Source: Ceratopteris richardii
Taxonomy: Eukaryota; Streptophyta; Polypodiopsida; Polypodiales; Pteridaceae
Length of the DNA: 64,000 nt
Reading direction: 5' to 3'
NCBI GenBank assembly: GCA_020310875.1
Contig: CM035428.1
Location: 100,664,161-100,728,160 of the forward strand
The position numbers and the translations under genes are program-made. Below, piece by piece: positions 1 to 10,943 of this stretch (position 1 is its first letter; every line of letters starts with the position of its first letter). The notes under the pieces were generated by a model. It was not told the DNA's origin. It was given only the letters and a program-made list of their open reading frames with translations, and searched no databases.

Positions 1-1
1 T

Positions 2-154
2 GATGCACGGGACATGTCAAGTCCTAGGAAATGCCCTGAAGGAGAGGAGCAAGAAGGGAGCAAGGATGGGAAAATGTCATCTCCTATGGTCTGGAAAGAT
101 GAGGACAGAGAAAAGGTTACTTCTCCAAAGACTTCATCAAGATCTCAGGAGGAG
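2..154 (+). CDS. TIC: TIC-like exon (partial, 5' edge of window)
   Basis: Open in the frame that starts at base 2. It gives a charged, Ser/Lys/Glu-rich stretch (DARDMSSPRKCPEGEEQEG...) ending at a GTATCAG donor. It is assigned to the gene because its phase (0) fits the next proposed exon; there is no domain of its own. The left limit is the window edge. Confidence 0.6.
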
Positions 155-3100
155 GTATCAGGTATTGGGGTTTGGCTGTAGCTGATTCTCTGATGTTTCT
201 ATGTATGTTTTGTATCCAAGTTGTTGACTTAGGGTTTCTGACACATAGACAATGTGACAACAGCTCCTTTTGTGTCATCCACACTGACACCTGTTCCCAG
301 TTCAAGTGCTTCTCTACAGTTGGCTGGATGGATGGGTGGTTTACCTCAACTTGGGTGGGTTCTTTATCCTGGTCTCATTTGAACTGTAAGATTTCTTACA
401 TCTTATTTACTTTGAGCCTCTTTGTTTCAGTTATTATGGCCCTGGAGCATCTCCATGGCCTGGTGGAGCCTCTTTATCAAATTCAGGCTTAGAAATGAAA
501 GCATCACATTCTACTGTGCAGGTTAGTCTCTGATTGAAAGTTTCTTATCACTGGGAGAATTCATCTTAAGATTCCATGCTTTATCCATGCAGCTTCCACA
601 TGGTCCCCGTATATCGCAGCCTTTACCGAGGATGAAGCGGTGTGCCACACATGTCTTCGTAGCTCACTTTATCTACCGTGATCAACAAGTTTCCCGTCAC
701 ATCTGGTCAGCAGCATTTTGTAGGGCTACTCCCTACAACTTGAATATTCCTCCTGTAAATATTCTTGACAGTGACAAACTCAGTGGACATTATCTAGATG
801 CAGCAAGAAAGGCATCAGCCCAACAGGTATGCACTAGTGTGGGTTTCTTTATGTTAACAAAGTTGCATGCTTTTATTTGCACATATGCAGGAACAATAGT
901 AGAAGAACAGACTCTGATAACACACAAATGTGAAAATTTGTGTGTATGTTTCTATCTTTTGGTTGCATTTTGTGCTAGGCTTCATTATGGCTGAGTTTGC
1001 CCATCACTTCCGGAAGTGATAGAAACTCAGTTCGCAGAGCTTCTTGTGAGTTCATGCTCGTGGTGTGTGTGTGTTGTGGGGTGAGTGTGTGAGCATGTCT
1101 TCATTCGGAGTTCTATACCCACTATTGGGCACTGATGACGTTAGTGGGGATGTCATAGTATTGAGTCGATACTATGCATATTGGAGCTGATATGCTATAT
1201 AGTCTTGTGGTTGACTACCATGAGCTTATAGTTGCACTTTCATTTGAGGGTGAATTTGGGGTTTACTTGGATTCATTCTGGTATATATGATTGTCGTATT
1301 AGCGGACATGCAGTTTTCACTTGTGGATTCTTCGTCCGAGTTACGACCAGTTGATAGGTTTGTATACCCTATCAACTACACATTTTTTGTGATTTTTCCT
1401 ATCTTTTGGTTGCATTTTGTGCTAGGCTTCATTGTGGCTGAGTTTGCCCATCACTTCCGGAAGTGATAGAAACTCAGTTCGCAGAGCTTCTTGTGAGTTC
1501 ATGCTCGTGGTGTGTGTGTGTGTTGTGGGGTGCGTGTGTGAGCATGTCTTCATTCGGAGTTCTATACACACTATTGGGCACTGATGACGTTAGTGGGGAT
1601 GTCATAGTATTGAGTCGATACTATGCATACTGGAGCTGATATGCTATATAGTCTTGTGGTTGACTACCATGAGCTTATAGTTGCACTTTCATTTGAGGGT
1701 GAATTTGGGGATTACCTGGATTCATTCTGGTATATATTTGTGTGTATGTTTATTTATATATGGGTGTGTATGTATAATAAATATGTGCATATGTATAAAG
1801 GTATGTATTTATGGATGTGTGCATGCATGCATGCTCCATGTATGCAATGCTTATATGCATGTAGGTGTATGTATATATATTTATTTTGTTGTATGCATGT
1901 AAATTGTAATTATTTTCATATTCCAAAAATATTTTTCAAAGAAGGGAGGATGCATGTATGCATTATGTGTGTGTATGTATGTATAGATGCATGCATGCAT
2001 GCTTGTATGTATGTATCATGCATAGTAAAAAAAAATGGTACGATTTTTTTAAAATAGAAATCGTAAAAATCGCATTTGCGATTTAAATCGTTTTTAACGA
2101 TTTTTATTCCTCTTTAAAAAAAAATAAGGTTTCATATGGTAGATCTGTTTTTAAAATTAAAATTTGATCACTGTGATACTTATGCTTGCTAATAGTCTAT
2201 CATATATTACCACTTTGCTCTCTAGATAGAACTATATTATTTTCTTGCCTATTAGAGATTTGACTAACTAAATTAAGTTAAAATCGATGCTCAAAGCCAA
2301 GTTCCTTCAATTGTGTATGTACATTTTTTGGCATCAAATTAAGTCCCTGTCCAGTATGAATCTGTACCAACCTAGAGCTTAATGACATTATAGAGTTTAT
2401 ATGACTGCAATGCTATCATAAACTCTTTGTTGGCATCTCACATATGACTGAAGTACAACAACTAACAAGCATCCATGTCATATAAACTTTTCACTACTTT
2501 CACTACTGTCCAGTATTGGAGTATATATGAGTTGAATAGGTATTGTGCATACCTTAGATACAAGAAAAAATAAAAAACTCTTGATGAATAAAAACCTCGA
2601 TTTTTATTTTTATTTTTAAAAATCTCTACGATTTAAACGATTTAAATCCCGATTTAAATCTACGATTTAAATCTCTACTTTGTACTTTAGTATCATGTAT
2701 GTATGCCGTAGATTTAAATCTCTACTTTGTACTTTAGTATCATGTATGTATGCATGCATCCCAATGCTAGATTTTAATGTAAGCTGATGGTTACGTCATC
2801 TGGTTGTTGATTGCCATGAACAATACCTGCATTTTTCTTGTACTATTAAGTTGTATCTGCATGTGTATGCGTGCACATATGTATCTATCTTTGTGTATAT
2901 GTGCAAATTAATTGGCAACAATAAGATCAGTTCTATTATTTTTGCTCTTCACCACATTCCCTGAAGTATTCTTCAATTGTCTTCTCTCTTTTTCTGCTCT
3001 TCTTATTGGATTTCTTATAGTAATTGGATTTCTTATAGTAAGTATAAGCACTTGTAATTTATGCTAATAATTATGTTAATCAGTGAATGATTTCCTTCAC

Positions 3101-4087
3101 ATGCAGTTCTTATGATTGACCATGAAGACTTGTTCCTCTTCTAGTTTGAAAGTATGAAATATACTTAGTTTGCATAATTGTTCTTCTTCTAGTGGAATGA
3201 AAAATAGTTCTGAATACAATGTGTTAAGATATCTTTCATCATAACGGCTGCAAACTTTGGTAAGAAATAGGAAACGTTGATTAGGAACATTTGCAACAAC
3301 TGTACTGTTGGACACACACAACTTATCAAATAGTCAATACTTTATCTTACTAAAGAAGGAAAACTAGCGTCATCTTTGACTTGGATATAAATTTTTCGAA
3401 GTATTCAGACATCTTTCAATTCTTTGTAGGAAATAATATGGAATTTCAATTGTTGTTCTCCAGTGAATGATGATCAAGTATGAGGTGAATTATCATGCAG
3501 AAGTTGGTGTTATAACTGTAGCATTTGTGCCTAAATTTGCATTTCTTGCTATCATGCCATTGCATTAAGATCAAGAACACTCTGATGCATCTGAAGTTGT
3601 AGGTGCAATAACAGGATGATTGTCAGCCATTTGCATAGACTTGCATACCATCTTATCTACTGGTACATGATGTCTTGTATGTCCAAAAGGTGGGTGATTT
3701 TTACATCTAGTTTATCCTCAGCAACCAGCACACAGAAATATTTGTCCATAAACCTTTAACCATCATCCATGGCTAATACTGTATGATGTAGACAATGCTT
3801 TTATAGAGGAATGAAACACATTTGTTATGAAGATCACAACAGTAAGAGTAGAATGATATTTCCTTTTGGAGTAAATGCTTAGGGAACTCTAATTAAGCCA
3901 AAATGAGTTCATAATTTCGTGAAAGTACTGACTAAACATGTTGAATCAGAGCTATGCCTAAAACAACAATAATCAAATCATTATTTTTAAATGTCTTCAT
4001 GGCTGATCGACAATGGAATTCTTTTGCATATTCATGACAGACTTCTTCCTCAGTGCAACACACACACCCACACACGCACACATGCAG

Positions 4088-4154
<67 letters not shown>

Positions 4155-7099
4155 TTGTGCACGTATGTCTTTAGTCTTTAGGGAATTTAGGGGGGTGCCT
4201 AGGCATGTAGTTCTTGGGGAGAGCTTTGTATCAACATATGTGATTAATAGCTCTTGGATTGGATTTTGCAGGCTGGTTCATCATATGGCTTCACAATTTC
4301 TCAAGGTGGTGGACAGGGAGGAGTGACAGGTAGTGTTGGCACTTGTGGAGTGAGTAGCGTGTCTGCCCCGCCTAACCGTACAAACAATGTGGGTGTTTCT
4401 GTTGATGCTGGAAGTTCAGTTACTGCCTCTAGTAATGTTATGGCGGCTCATGCACAATACATACAAGCAATGAATGGGTTTGCTGCCTCATTTCCATTTC
4501 CATTCAATGGACCTCCAGGCCAGGTAAATGTTCTCTCTTAGCCATATTCTCTGTTCTGAAGATTTGAATTTGGAATTTTAATATGCCAATCATTTCGTTT
4601 TACTAAATATCACACATTCCGTTTGTGTTAAAGATTGAAATAACTGGAGTTCATTTTGTTACAGGCTGCCCATGTTTTCAACAGCCATTTCTTTCCACCT
4701 CATTTGATCCCTCCTCTTCCTCATTTACAGCCCTTACCCCAACATTCTAGTAACATGCTCCCTCTGCAGAAACAGCAACAGGGGTTGCCCCCTGCCAATA
4801 CATCTCAAGTTGTTGCTCCTCTTCATCAGCAGCAGTTGCAGCTACAGCTTGCTCCTCAGTCACCATCCCGTTCTCAACAGCAGCATAATCAAATGGGAAG
4901 CTCACAACAATTTGGAATGCATTCAGATAAAGATAGTGCAACTGTTGCTGAAAGTGCATCTACAGCTGAAAGTAGATTAACTGCTATGCAGAGAAGCATG
5001 TCTGCTCAGCAGCCCTCTCCAAATCTTCCAAACCTCAATATCAGTGCTCCCTCATTGATGATTGGTACCAACATACCTGGCATGTCACTTCAAGATCAAG
5101 ATGGTTCATCACTTGCAAATATTAAGCAGTGTGTGAAAGGACAGCAGCAAATTCAAGTCCAAAGTTCAGGTCTGACATCATCAATGCAGCCACAGTTAAC
5201 TCCTGGTTCTGGAACAGGGCTTCATTTTCATCCTTATGCATCCCAGGGCTATTCTCCAGTTTCTAAAGCTCCCATACATACTGGTCCTTCAGGAATTATG
5301 TCTGTAAGTTCCATGATGGGAACACCTGGACTTGGAGTATTACCTGTGTCTGTGGATAACATCAAAGCTCCAGCACAGCAGCAACCTGTCTATGGAGGGC
5401 AGCAATTTCAAAGGTCAATGACAAAAGCAGCTGTTGCTGCTAGTGAGGACACATATGCAGGGAAAGCTCGAGATTATTCGGAGGACAAAAAGATTCCCAT
5501 GAAATCCTCTGGTGGTGTGACTTCACTTCCAAGAGTAGACATAGAAGTTTCTTCACCTTCATTGCAGGGGTCACCTACCAACGGTGGTTCTGCTTGTAAT
5601 TCACGGATGTCTGGTGCCATTGGTCGCACTTCAGCTTCTGTGACTTCATCAGATGTCCGAAACTCAAGAACATCTTCTTCTTCAGGACCTGGACAACCAC
5701 CGCTATTGCAAAATCAGCCACAAAAACAAGCAGTCAGCCGCACAAAATCAGCTGCTGTAGGAACAAGTGGAGTTCCTAGTCCTGGTCACTCTGTTCCTCC
5801 TTACGAGAGAGTGCTGCCTGGGAATCATGGCAAGTTTTCAGGAACTGGTCTTCCATATTCTGGTCAGATTCCAGCGAATCAAGGCTCGAAGGCAGGTCAC
5901 ACTAGTGTGGCAAAAGTTGGTCAGCGGCTGTCTCCATCTCCTGCTCAACAAATTTCAAATCCAGTAATAACTAAAACTAATGCTCAACAGACTCGAACTA
6001 ATCAACCTGCAGTTCCTTCTACTCCTAGAATGATTCCCTCTATCACAGCACCAGCTTTGTCGGCAGGGATGCTGCCTAGTGTTACACCAATGTCTTCATC
6101 CAATTCATTATCTGCATCCAAATCCTCAACAGTAGCTGCCAATAAGAGCCCGTCAAATGGTAAGGGTAGCGTTTCTGCCACGAAGGGAGGGCTGCCTTCT
6201 AAAAAGCCTTCTGTGAGTAACCCAGCCATATCTTCTTGCGTGAGCTCTGGGCCAAACACAGCTGTCAGAGGACCAGCACAACCAAAGAGTACAGCTTTAG
6301 GAGCACATGTTCCTCAGTTTACACAACAGCAGACCATCTCAACTCAGCAACAAAGGCTTGCTACAAAAAATCAGGTGTATCCTCAATTGCAGCTCCAGCA
6401 AGGGCAATTTAAGCAACCTTTTCCAACACAACCACCGTATCGGCCACAACTATTTCTTAACCAGCATCAGCAGCAGTTCATGCAGCCACAAAACACTTCA
6501 CATCAACAACAGGTTTCTCAGCATCCTCAATTGTCCATATCACATCATTATCAGTCGAACCCTCAAAGCTCTTCTTCCCAACAAAGCCAAACTTCACAGC
6601 ACCTTTCTCAAATACCACAGCAGCTACAATCTGCTGCTACTCAAACAACAACAGGGACTAATGGCTTATCTTTAAACTCTTCCCCAAACTTGATTTTGGG
6701 GACAAATATATCTGGAAATTTGAGTGGCAGTGCAAGCTCAGATGGTGGTGGTTCAAGGATGAACCCAGTAAAGGTTGCTTACACTGCTGGCCCCCTGAGT
6801 GCAGGGATTCCTGAAATCCAACCATCACATTCAACTGTATCAGGACAAGCAAGCAGTCCCCATAGTGGCTCCTCACCATACTTACATTTGACATCTATAA
6901 AACCCAATGAGCAGAAGATTTCAGGTGGTAAGTGATTCTTCTGTTGTTGATTTTTATACTTGCTTGGTTCTTATTCTATGCTAGATTGTTGATCTTACCA
7001 TTAGAATTCATCACAGATCCTGGTAGCTGTGAAGATGTATCCACTACTGCAAGGTTGTCATCTCAAGCACCCGCTGTCTCTAATCCAAATCCTTCCTGA
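2..7099 (+). CDS. TIC: TIME FOR COFFEE-like protein, 3' part of gene (seven exons)
   Basis: Plant-specific nuclear clock regulator; in Arabidopsis TIC acts in the circadian oscillator and in stress and jasmonate signalling. The exons I read are about 2-154, 320-354, 431-521, 593-826, 4272-4523, 4665-6927 and 7017-7099; all junctions are GT-AG and the reading phase is kept across each. Family marks seen: the block around MKRCATHVFVAHFIY at 632-676, the GWMGGLPQLG block at 326-354 continuing into YYGPGASPWPGG, the AQYIQAMNGF block near 4456, and AAHVFNSHFFPPH after 4665. The rest is low-complexity, rich in Gln, Ser and Pro, with no enzymatic domain, as in the family. The product ends in ...AVSNPNPS. 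The start codon and N-terminal exons lie left of the window. Identity rests on remembered family motifs. No break is seen in the exons, so it is probably a live host gene. Confidence 0.82.
320..354 (+). CDS. TIC: TIC-like microexon (35 nt)
   Basis: A TACAG acceptor before 320 and a GTGGGT donor after 354 enclose LAGWMGGLPQLG, matching the family's GG-L-P-x-x-G stretch. The phase (0 in, 2 out) fits both neighbours and makes GGT across the next junction. An alternative acceptor at 300/301 puts the conserved block out of phase with the previous exon. Confidence 0.6.
431..521 (+). CDS. TIC: TIC-like exon
   Basis: TTTGTTTCAG acceptor and CAG/GTTAGT donor. After one nucleotide of a split codon it reads YYGPGASPWPGGASLSNSG, then on to ...HSTVQ. 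The Gly/Pro/Trp-rich text continues the block of the preceding microexon. Confidence 0.75.
593..826 (+). CDS. TIC: TIC-like exon with RCATH block
   Basis: 78 codons, phase 0 at both ends (CATGCAG acceptor, CAACAG/GTATGC donor). It contains MKRCATHVFVAHFIY followed by DQQ, which corresponds to the conserved KRCATH...ARxIxYHQQ block of TIC proteins. This is the strongest family signature in the gene and anchors the annotation. Confidence 0.88.
952..1736. repeat. Composite element: two 337-bp direct repeats round a 112-bp spacer
   Basis: Bases 952-1287 recur almost unchanged at 1400-1736, with 1288-1399 between. A 15-bp word, TTTGTGTGTATGTTT, stands immediately on both sides (937-951 and 1737-1751), as a target duplication would. 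Each repeat contains the palindrome TCACTTCCGGAAGTGA and a hairpin with the stem CATAGTAT/ATACTATG. There are no TG...CA ends, no primer site and no coding. It could be a miniature LTR-like element, a dimeric retroposon, or a local segmental duplication in TG-rich DNA. Confidence 0.6.
2056..2690. mobile_element. AT-rich MITE-like element with inverted ends
   Basis: The left end (about 2056-2115) and the right end (about 2585-2690) carry GATTTAAATCG-type words in opposite orientation, followed inward by TTTTTATTCCTC and its near-complement GATGAATAAAAA. About 630 bp, no coding capacity. Exact ends and target duplication were not resolved because the ends are built of short reiterated words. 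Its look fits a short non-autonomous DNA transposon, family unknown. Confidence 0.4.
2664..2753. repeat. 43-bp tandem duplication
   Basis: The segment beginning GATTTAAATCTCTACTTTG occurs at 2664-2706 and again, apparently identical, at 2711-2753 with a 4-bp spacer. It lies at the right end of the AT-rich element and probably arose by slippage or by a copied element end. Confidence 0.8.
4092..4152. repeat. (CA)n microsatellite
   Basis: About thirty uninterrupted CA units, preceded by a looser CACACA/CACGCA stretch from about 4058. It sits about 120 bp upstream of the acceptor at 4271/4272 in the large TIC intron. Confidence 0.97.
4272..4523 (+). CDS. TIC: TIC-like exon
   Basis: 84 codons in phase 0, with a TTTTGCAG acceptor and CCAG/GTAAAT donor. 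Gly/Ser/Val-rich, ending in the AAHAQYIQAMNGFAASFPFPF block, which corresponds to the family's QYLAxxQNNGYPFP region. Confidence 0.85.
4665..6927 (+). CDS. TIC: TIC-like main exon (754 codons plus 1 nt)
   Basis: Starts AAHVFNSHFFPPH after a TTACAG acceptor and ends at G/GTAAGT. The long open frame is rich in Gln, Ser and Pro, with glutamine-dense stretches near 4770-4900 and 6320-6660. Such low-complexity C-terminal regions are typical of TIC proteins; no catalytic motif is present. The unbroken 2.2-kb frame argues for constraint. Confidence 0.9.
7017..7099 (+). CDS. TIC: TIC-like terminal exon
   Basis: A TCATCACAG acceptor restores the split codon GAT and gives DPGSCEDVSTTARLSSQAPAVSNPNPS before TGA at 7097-7099. 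Phase 1 matches the upstream donor. The short Ser/Pro tail looks like the rest of the protein. Confidence 0.85.
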
Positions 7100-9410
7100 T
7101 GAAAGTTAGTAGTTTATTTACAGCAGTTACAGATCTCGGTTATAAAATCTACAACAGAGTTCCCCATTGGTATGATTCTCAATTTTTGGAAGGTGAAGGT
7201 GGCCTCAGGCACTGGAGATGTATGTGCGAGGCTGCATCGATGGGTCGATCTCGTCTAATTGTTGAAGGAAAATCTTTTGAGAACTGACATTTGTTCTTGA
7301 AATCCTTCCTGCAATTTGGGGTATTGTGATCGATCCTTAGAAATGACTGATGGATATCTGCAGAATAGCCAGGATAAATGTCATTGAACGTGGTTTGAAT
7401 TTGGCATGGAGTTCTGCAGTGGGGCAAAGTTTTATCAGATCTTTTTGAATGTTTAGTGAAGCTGCTGCTTTGAAACTCATGTGGTCAGAACACTTTTTGC
7501 AACATGCCTGGATGCAATACAGGATTGAGATTAATTCGATTTTTCCCTCTTTAATACCCACATTTAGTCTCCCTTGACTTTCATGCAGCATGAAATGTAA
7601 GTACATTGGTATTTGCTGGTCTCCGACCACTTGTAGATTCTCTACGTGTATAGTTTTGCCTTTGCCGCTCTTGTGGTATTGTAGTAATTATAGGGAATAG
7701 AGCAGTAGAAAAGGAGCTGTGACAATTAGCACTCCTTAAAGGTGGGTTTACTTACATTGATCATCTGGCCTGCCACTTATGATACCAAAGATCTCAAAAG
7801 AGTTGAATTTTTTGTCTGATAATTGTGTGCATACTACACTTTTTTGTTTCTTTGCCTGTTCATACATATGCCCTTTTGATAGTAGTGTACTTGATTGAAT
7901 CGTCGAGTAGATTTGCATCATCTATATCTCCATCCCCTCGTTCTGTTTATGTTTTCTTTGTCTCGAATTCTTCTGCAGATAATAGTTCAGACCTGTATGG
8001 TTTCGTACAAATGAGTGCCGGGCCTAGGATTATTTTGGAGAGAATATTATAAACATGTGTGCCTCAAATGGATGATTGCTTGATAAGGCCATCTATATTT
8101 ACGAATGTTAAGAAAGAAATAAATGCTTGCATAGTATATGGACTGTGAACATAGCTATAAGATTTTGCTTTTGAATCTGGGACTGCACATTCGTGGATTA
8201 ATTTTCACCACATTACTCCTTAGGATGAACTGCAAAGTCTGCTCTTTATTACCGAAGTTTTTGATATTGATTGTATACAGTCATGGCATATCATTTGCCC
8301 TCTTCAGGCAAAGCTCAAGACAGCCTTGTTACTATCTGGTGAAGGCTTTAATTCTCTTCCTCATTTCAACTCAAAAGTTTTATATGTCGAAGTTTTCCAT
8401 TGGTCCCTTTACTATTCACCATTATTATGTGGATGGGCTCTCTCTTCTTAGTCAGGTGTTCAATATAAGAAAGATTTGGTCAAGGAATCCTGTTCTATGA
8501 TTTCTCCCATAACAAGCAGTACTTTCAGCATTATTGCTATTTAGTGAAGGCTTAGTATTGTTTGTATTAAAGGTTTCTTGTTGATCAGAAAAGATTAAAG
8601 CCAGAAAGATTTTGCTTAGAGGAATTCTGTACAAAGATTCCCTGTAACAACCAGTATTCTGTACAAAGGTTGCATGCCCTGTGGCCAAGCCAACCTGCCA
8701 TCGTTGTTCTAAGGGTGATTCTGGCGGCACTGTGAAAAGTGTTGCTAAGGAATATGTATAAGTTATCTTGGATAATGAGATCATGCTGTAAGGTTTCTGT
8801 GGGGCCCGACACCATAAATAATAAAAAGAAGACCCCAGCATATTAGGCTTTCTTGTTGTCTAGTCCAGAATTCAATGTTTTTTTGCACGAAAGTTGTCCT
8901 TCAAATAGAAGTGTTTCAAAGCCAAGTATTTAAATCATTATTCAGTTGAGACACAAATAGAACTATGGAGCTCTTCATTTCTGCTCATATTTTTTAGCAG
9001 TTGTCTGAGGAAGAAATGGTCTGATGTTCACCAGGTTCTTCAATGTTTGAAGTCTCTTTATCTGTACTCTTTGTATATACGCAAGCCATTTCATGTGTTG
9101 TGGAAGCTAAGTTCACTGTAGTAGAAAAGAGGCACAAGTTTTGTCTTTGGTGAGGGGAAAATAGCTTTCATGGGACAATATAACAAGTCGAGAGGAAATT
9201 ATCATTGAAGTCCCTTTTTATGGAAGGGTCTAAATTGCAGGAATAAAAGAGGGAATGTAATAAATCTGATCATTTATTCAATGTTGCTTCTATTGAAATA
9301 GTAGAGCTGTTTTTAAAGGCAGTCAATAAAAATGAAACAGTGAGCTTGCCTAATACTACACTTTGGGGGAAGAATACTCCTTTAGAAATCAATAAAGCAG
9401 ACGAGGTCTT
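7100..9410 (+). other. 3' UTR and downstream flank of the TIC-like gene
   Basis: No coding region supported. AATAAA at 8118-8123 is a plausible polyadenylation signal, giving a 3' UTR of about 1 kb; another AATAAA-like word lies near 8818. The remainder shows no recognised gene or repeat family. Confidence 0.45.
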
Positions 9411-10038
9411 GCCAAATCTTTTTTGTGGTATCTGTTTCAGGACTTTGAGCATCAGCAAAAAGAGGACCCTTTTTATTAAACATGGAGTATCTGTTAATAA
9501 GTTTCCTGAGACTCCTTGTTAATACAGAAAGCTGATAAGAATGATGAAAAGAAACATGATGGTTACTCTGAAAATCAGTATCCCCCATCCCTTCCCCTTT
9601 TTTTTTTTGCTTGTTGTTGCTGTATGTCTAGATGGATTTATACCCACGTGGGAGCAGGCATCTGAGAGTCGACTGGCAAGTGTTGCTTTTGCTGAAATGA
9701 TGTGGTGGTTGAAAGGGACTGCATTCAGTTGCCAAATCTTTATTGTGGTATCTGTTTCAGGACTTTGGGCATCAGCAAAAAGAGGACCCTTTTTATTAAA
9801 CGTGGAGCATTTGTTAATAAGTTTCCTGAGACTCCTTGTTAATACAGAAATCTGATAAGAATGACAAAGAGAAACATGATGGTTACTTTGAAAATCAGTA
9901 TCCCCCATCCCTTCCCCTATTTTTTGCTTGTTGTTGTTGATGTCTAGATGGATTTATACCCATGTGGGAGCGGGTATCTGAGAGTCGACTGGCAAGTGTT
10001 GCTTTTGCTGAAATGATGTGGTGTTTGAAAGGGACTGC
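9411..10038. repeat. Tandem duplication, two copies of about 310 bp
   Basis: Copy 1 is 9411-9722 and copy 2 is 9731-10038, separated by 8 bp; both begin GCCAAATCTT and end GAAAGGGACTGC, or one base off. By eye about 94% identical. The matching reverse-strand frames are shadows of the duplication, not genes. Confidence 0.92.
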
Positions 10039-10260
10039 CTGTTTCTTAATTTGTAGTTTTTTGCAGGCCTAATCTCTCCGGAGTAGCTTGAAATAATTGA
10101 AAGTACAAGACAAGGTGCATTTAGTATCCATGGACTAAACCCATGGGACCACCCCGTAATCGACAAAGCAGGGGTTAGATACCTGGCAGAGGGATTACAG
10201 AGCCCGAAGGCTCACTAGGGTAGAACTTGGGAAGGGACGGCCCTGAAGCCCAACATGTAA

Positions 10261-10347
10261 GACTGGTTTGATGGGCCTGAAGGCCAGAGACGTGTCCATC
10301 TGACTGACTGGTTTGATGGGCCTGAAGGCCAGAGACATGTCCATCTG
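10261..10347. repeat. 45-bp-period tandem duplication
   Basis: GACTGGTTTGATGGGCCTGA recurs at 10261 and 10306 with the following 20 or so bases. It lies just left of the hAT insertion. No function suggested. Confidence 0.8.
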
Positions 10348-10440
10348 GCTGAGAGGCTGCAAGGAACGGTGCCTGGAGGCCGAAGTTTACAGACCCAAGA
10401 GCCAATGCATCCTACCATTCCCTGGTAGCGGTGTCCACAG

Positions 10441-10540
10441 CATAGTCACCCGGGGACGGTGACGTGTCCCGGGGACGGTGACGTCCCGGGGTCGGGGACG
10501 GGACCTTGACCGTCCCGGGGACGCCAATCCGGGACGGCAC
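10441..10540. promoter_or_regulatory. Left subterminal GGGACG array of the hAT element
   Basis: CpG-rich stretch with repeated CGGGGACGGTGACG and GGGACG words in both orientations. In hAT elements such subterminal repeats are transposase-binding sites; that role is inferred here. Confidence 0.55.
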
Positions 10541-10943
10541 TCAAAATATGCTGGTTTTAAGGCTAATTTGAAATGGAAACTATTCATAAGGATTTTGTTA
10601 GCTTATAAAAGCACAAATAAACAAGTTACAAACCACATGTGACCTCAATGCTCATACACCATAGACAATATTTAAGTTTTAAGGGCCAAAGCAATGAAAC
10701 ACATCCATATTACAATGATCTCGTCAAAAAAGATTACATCGATTTAGGATGATTAATAAATAATCATCATATCATATATCAAAAAGAGTATATATCGTGA
10801 ATAAAACCAAAAAGATACAACCATGGCCCATATGGCATAGATGAATCATGATAGATCTAAGATAACTCAAGACTAAAGTGTCAAAGAGAATCCAAGTGGG
10901 GAGTCTCTCCTACATCAGTAGAGGTGGTAGCCCATGGTGCAAT

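Larger units (their letters stand above)
827..4271 (+). other. Large repeat-filled intron of the TIC-like gene
   Basis: GTATGC donor after 826 and TTTTGCAG acceptor before 4272. The intron holds a 785-bp direct-repeat element (952-1736), a TGTA/TGCA-rich tract (about 1740-2030), an AT-rich MITE-like element (about 2056-2690), a 43-bp tandem duplication and a CA microsatellite. No coding exon was recognised inside it; the short open frames are simple-sequence shadows. Confidence 0.75.

Noticed and set aside
1132-1587. CTGATGA words in the intron repeats, suggesting a hammerhead-ribozyme retrozyme
   Set aside because: The size of the repeats fits retrozymes and CTGATGA occurs at 1132 and 1581, but no GAAA partner or proper helix III/cleavage triplet follows, nor is there a primer site. 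A hammerhead is not supported.
1623-2057. Cys/Met/Tyr-rich open frame
   Set aside because: Translation of TGTA/TGCA simple sequence within an intron.
3932-4326. CVCVCV and HTHTHT frames on both strands
   Set aside because: Microsatellite translations.
6002-6259. Reverse-strand open frame inside the large TIC exon
   Set aside because: Shadow of the Ser/Pro-rich coding strand; no motif.
9382-9908. Two similar reverse-strand frames (MGDTDFQSNHHVS...)
   Set aside because: The similarity comes from the tandem duplication of the DNA; no homology, and no codon constraint is apparent.
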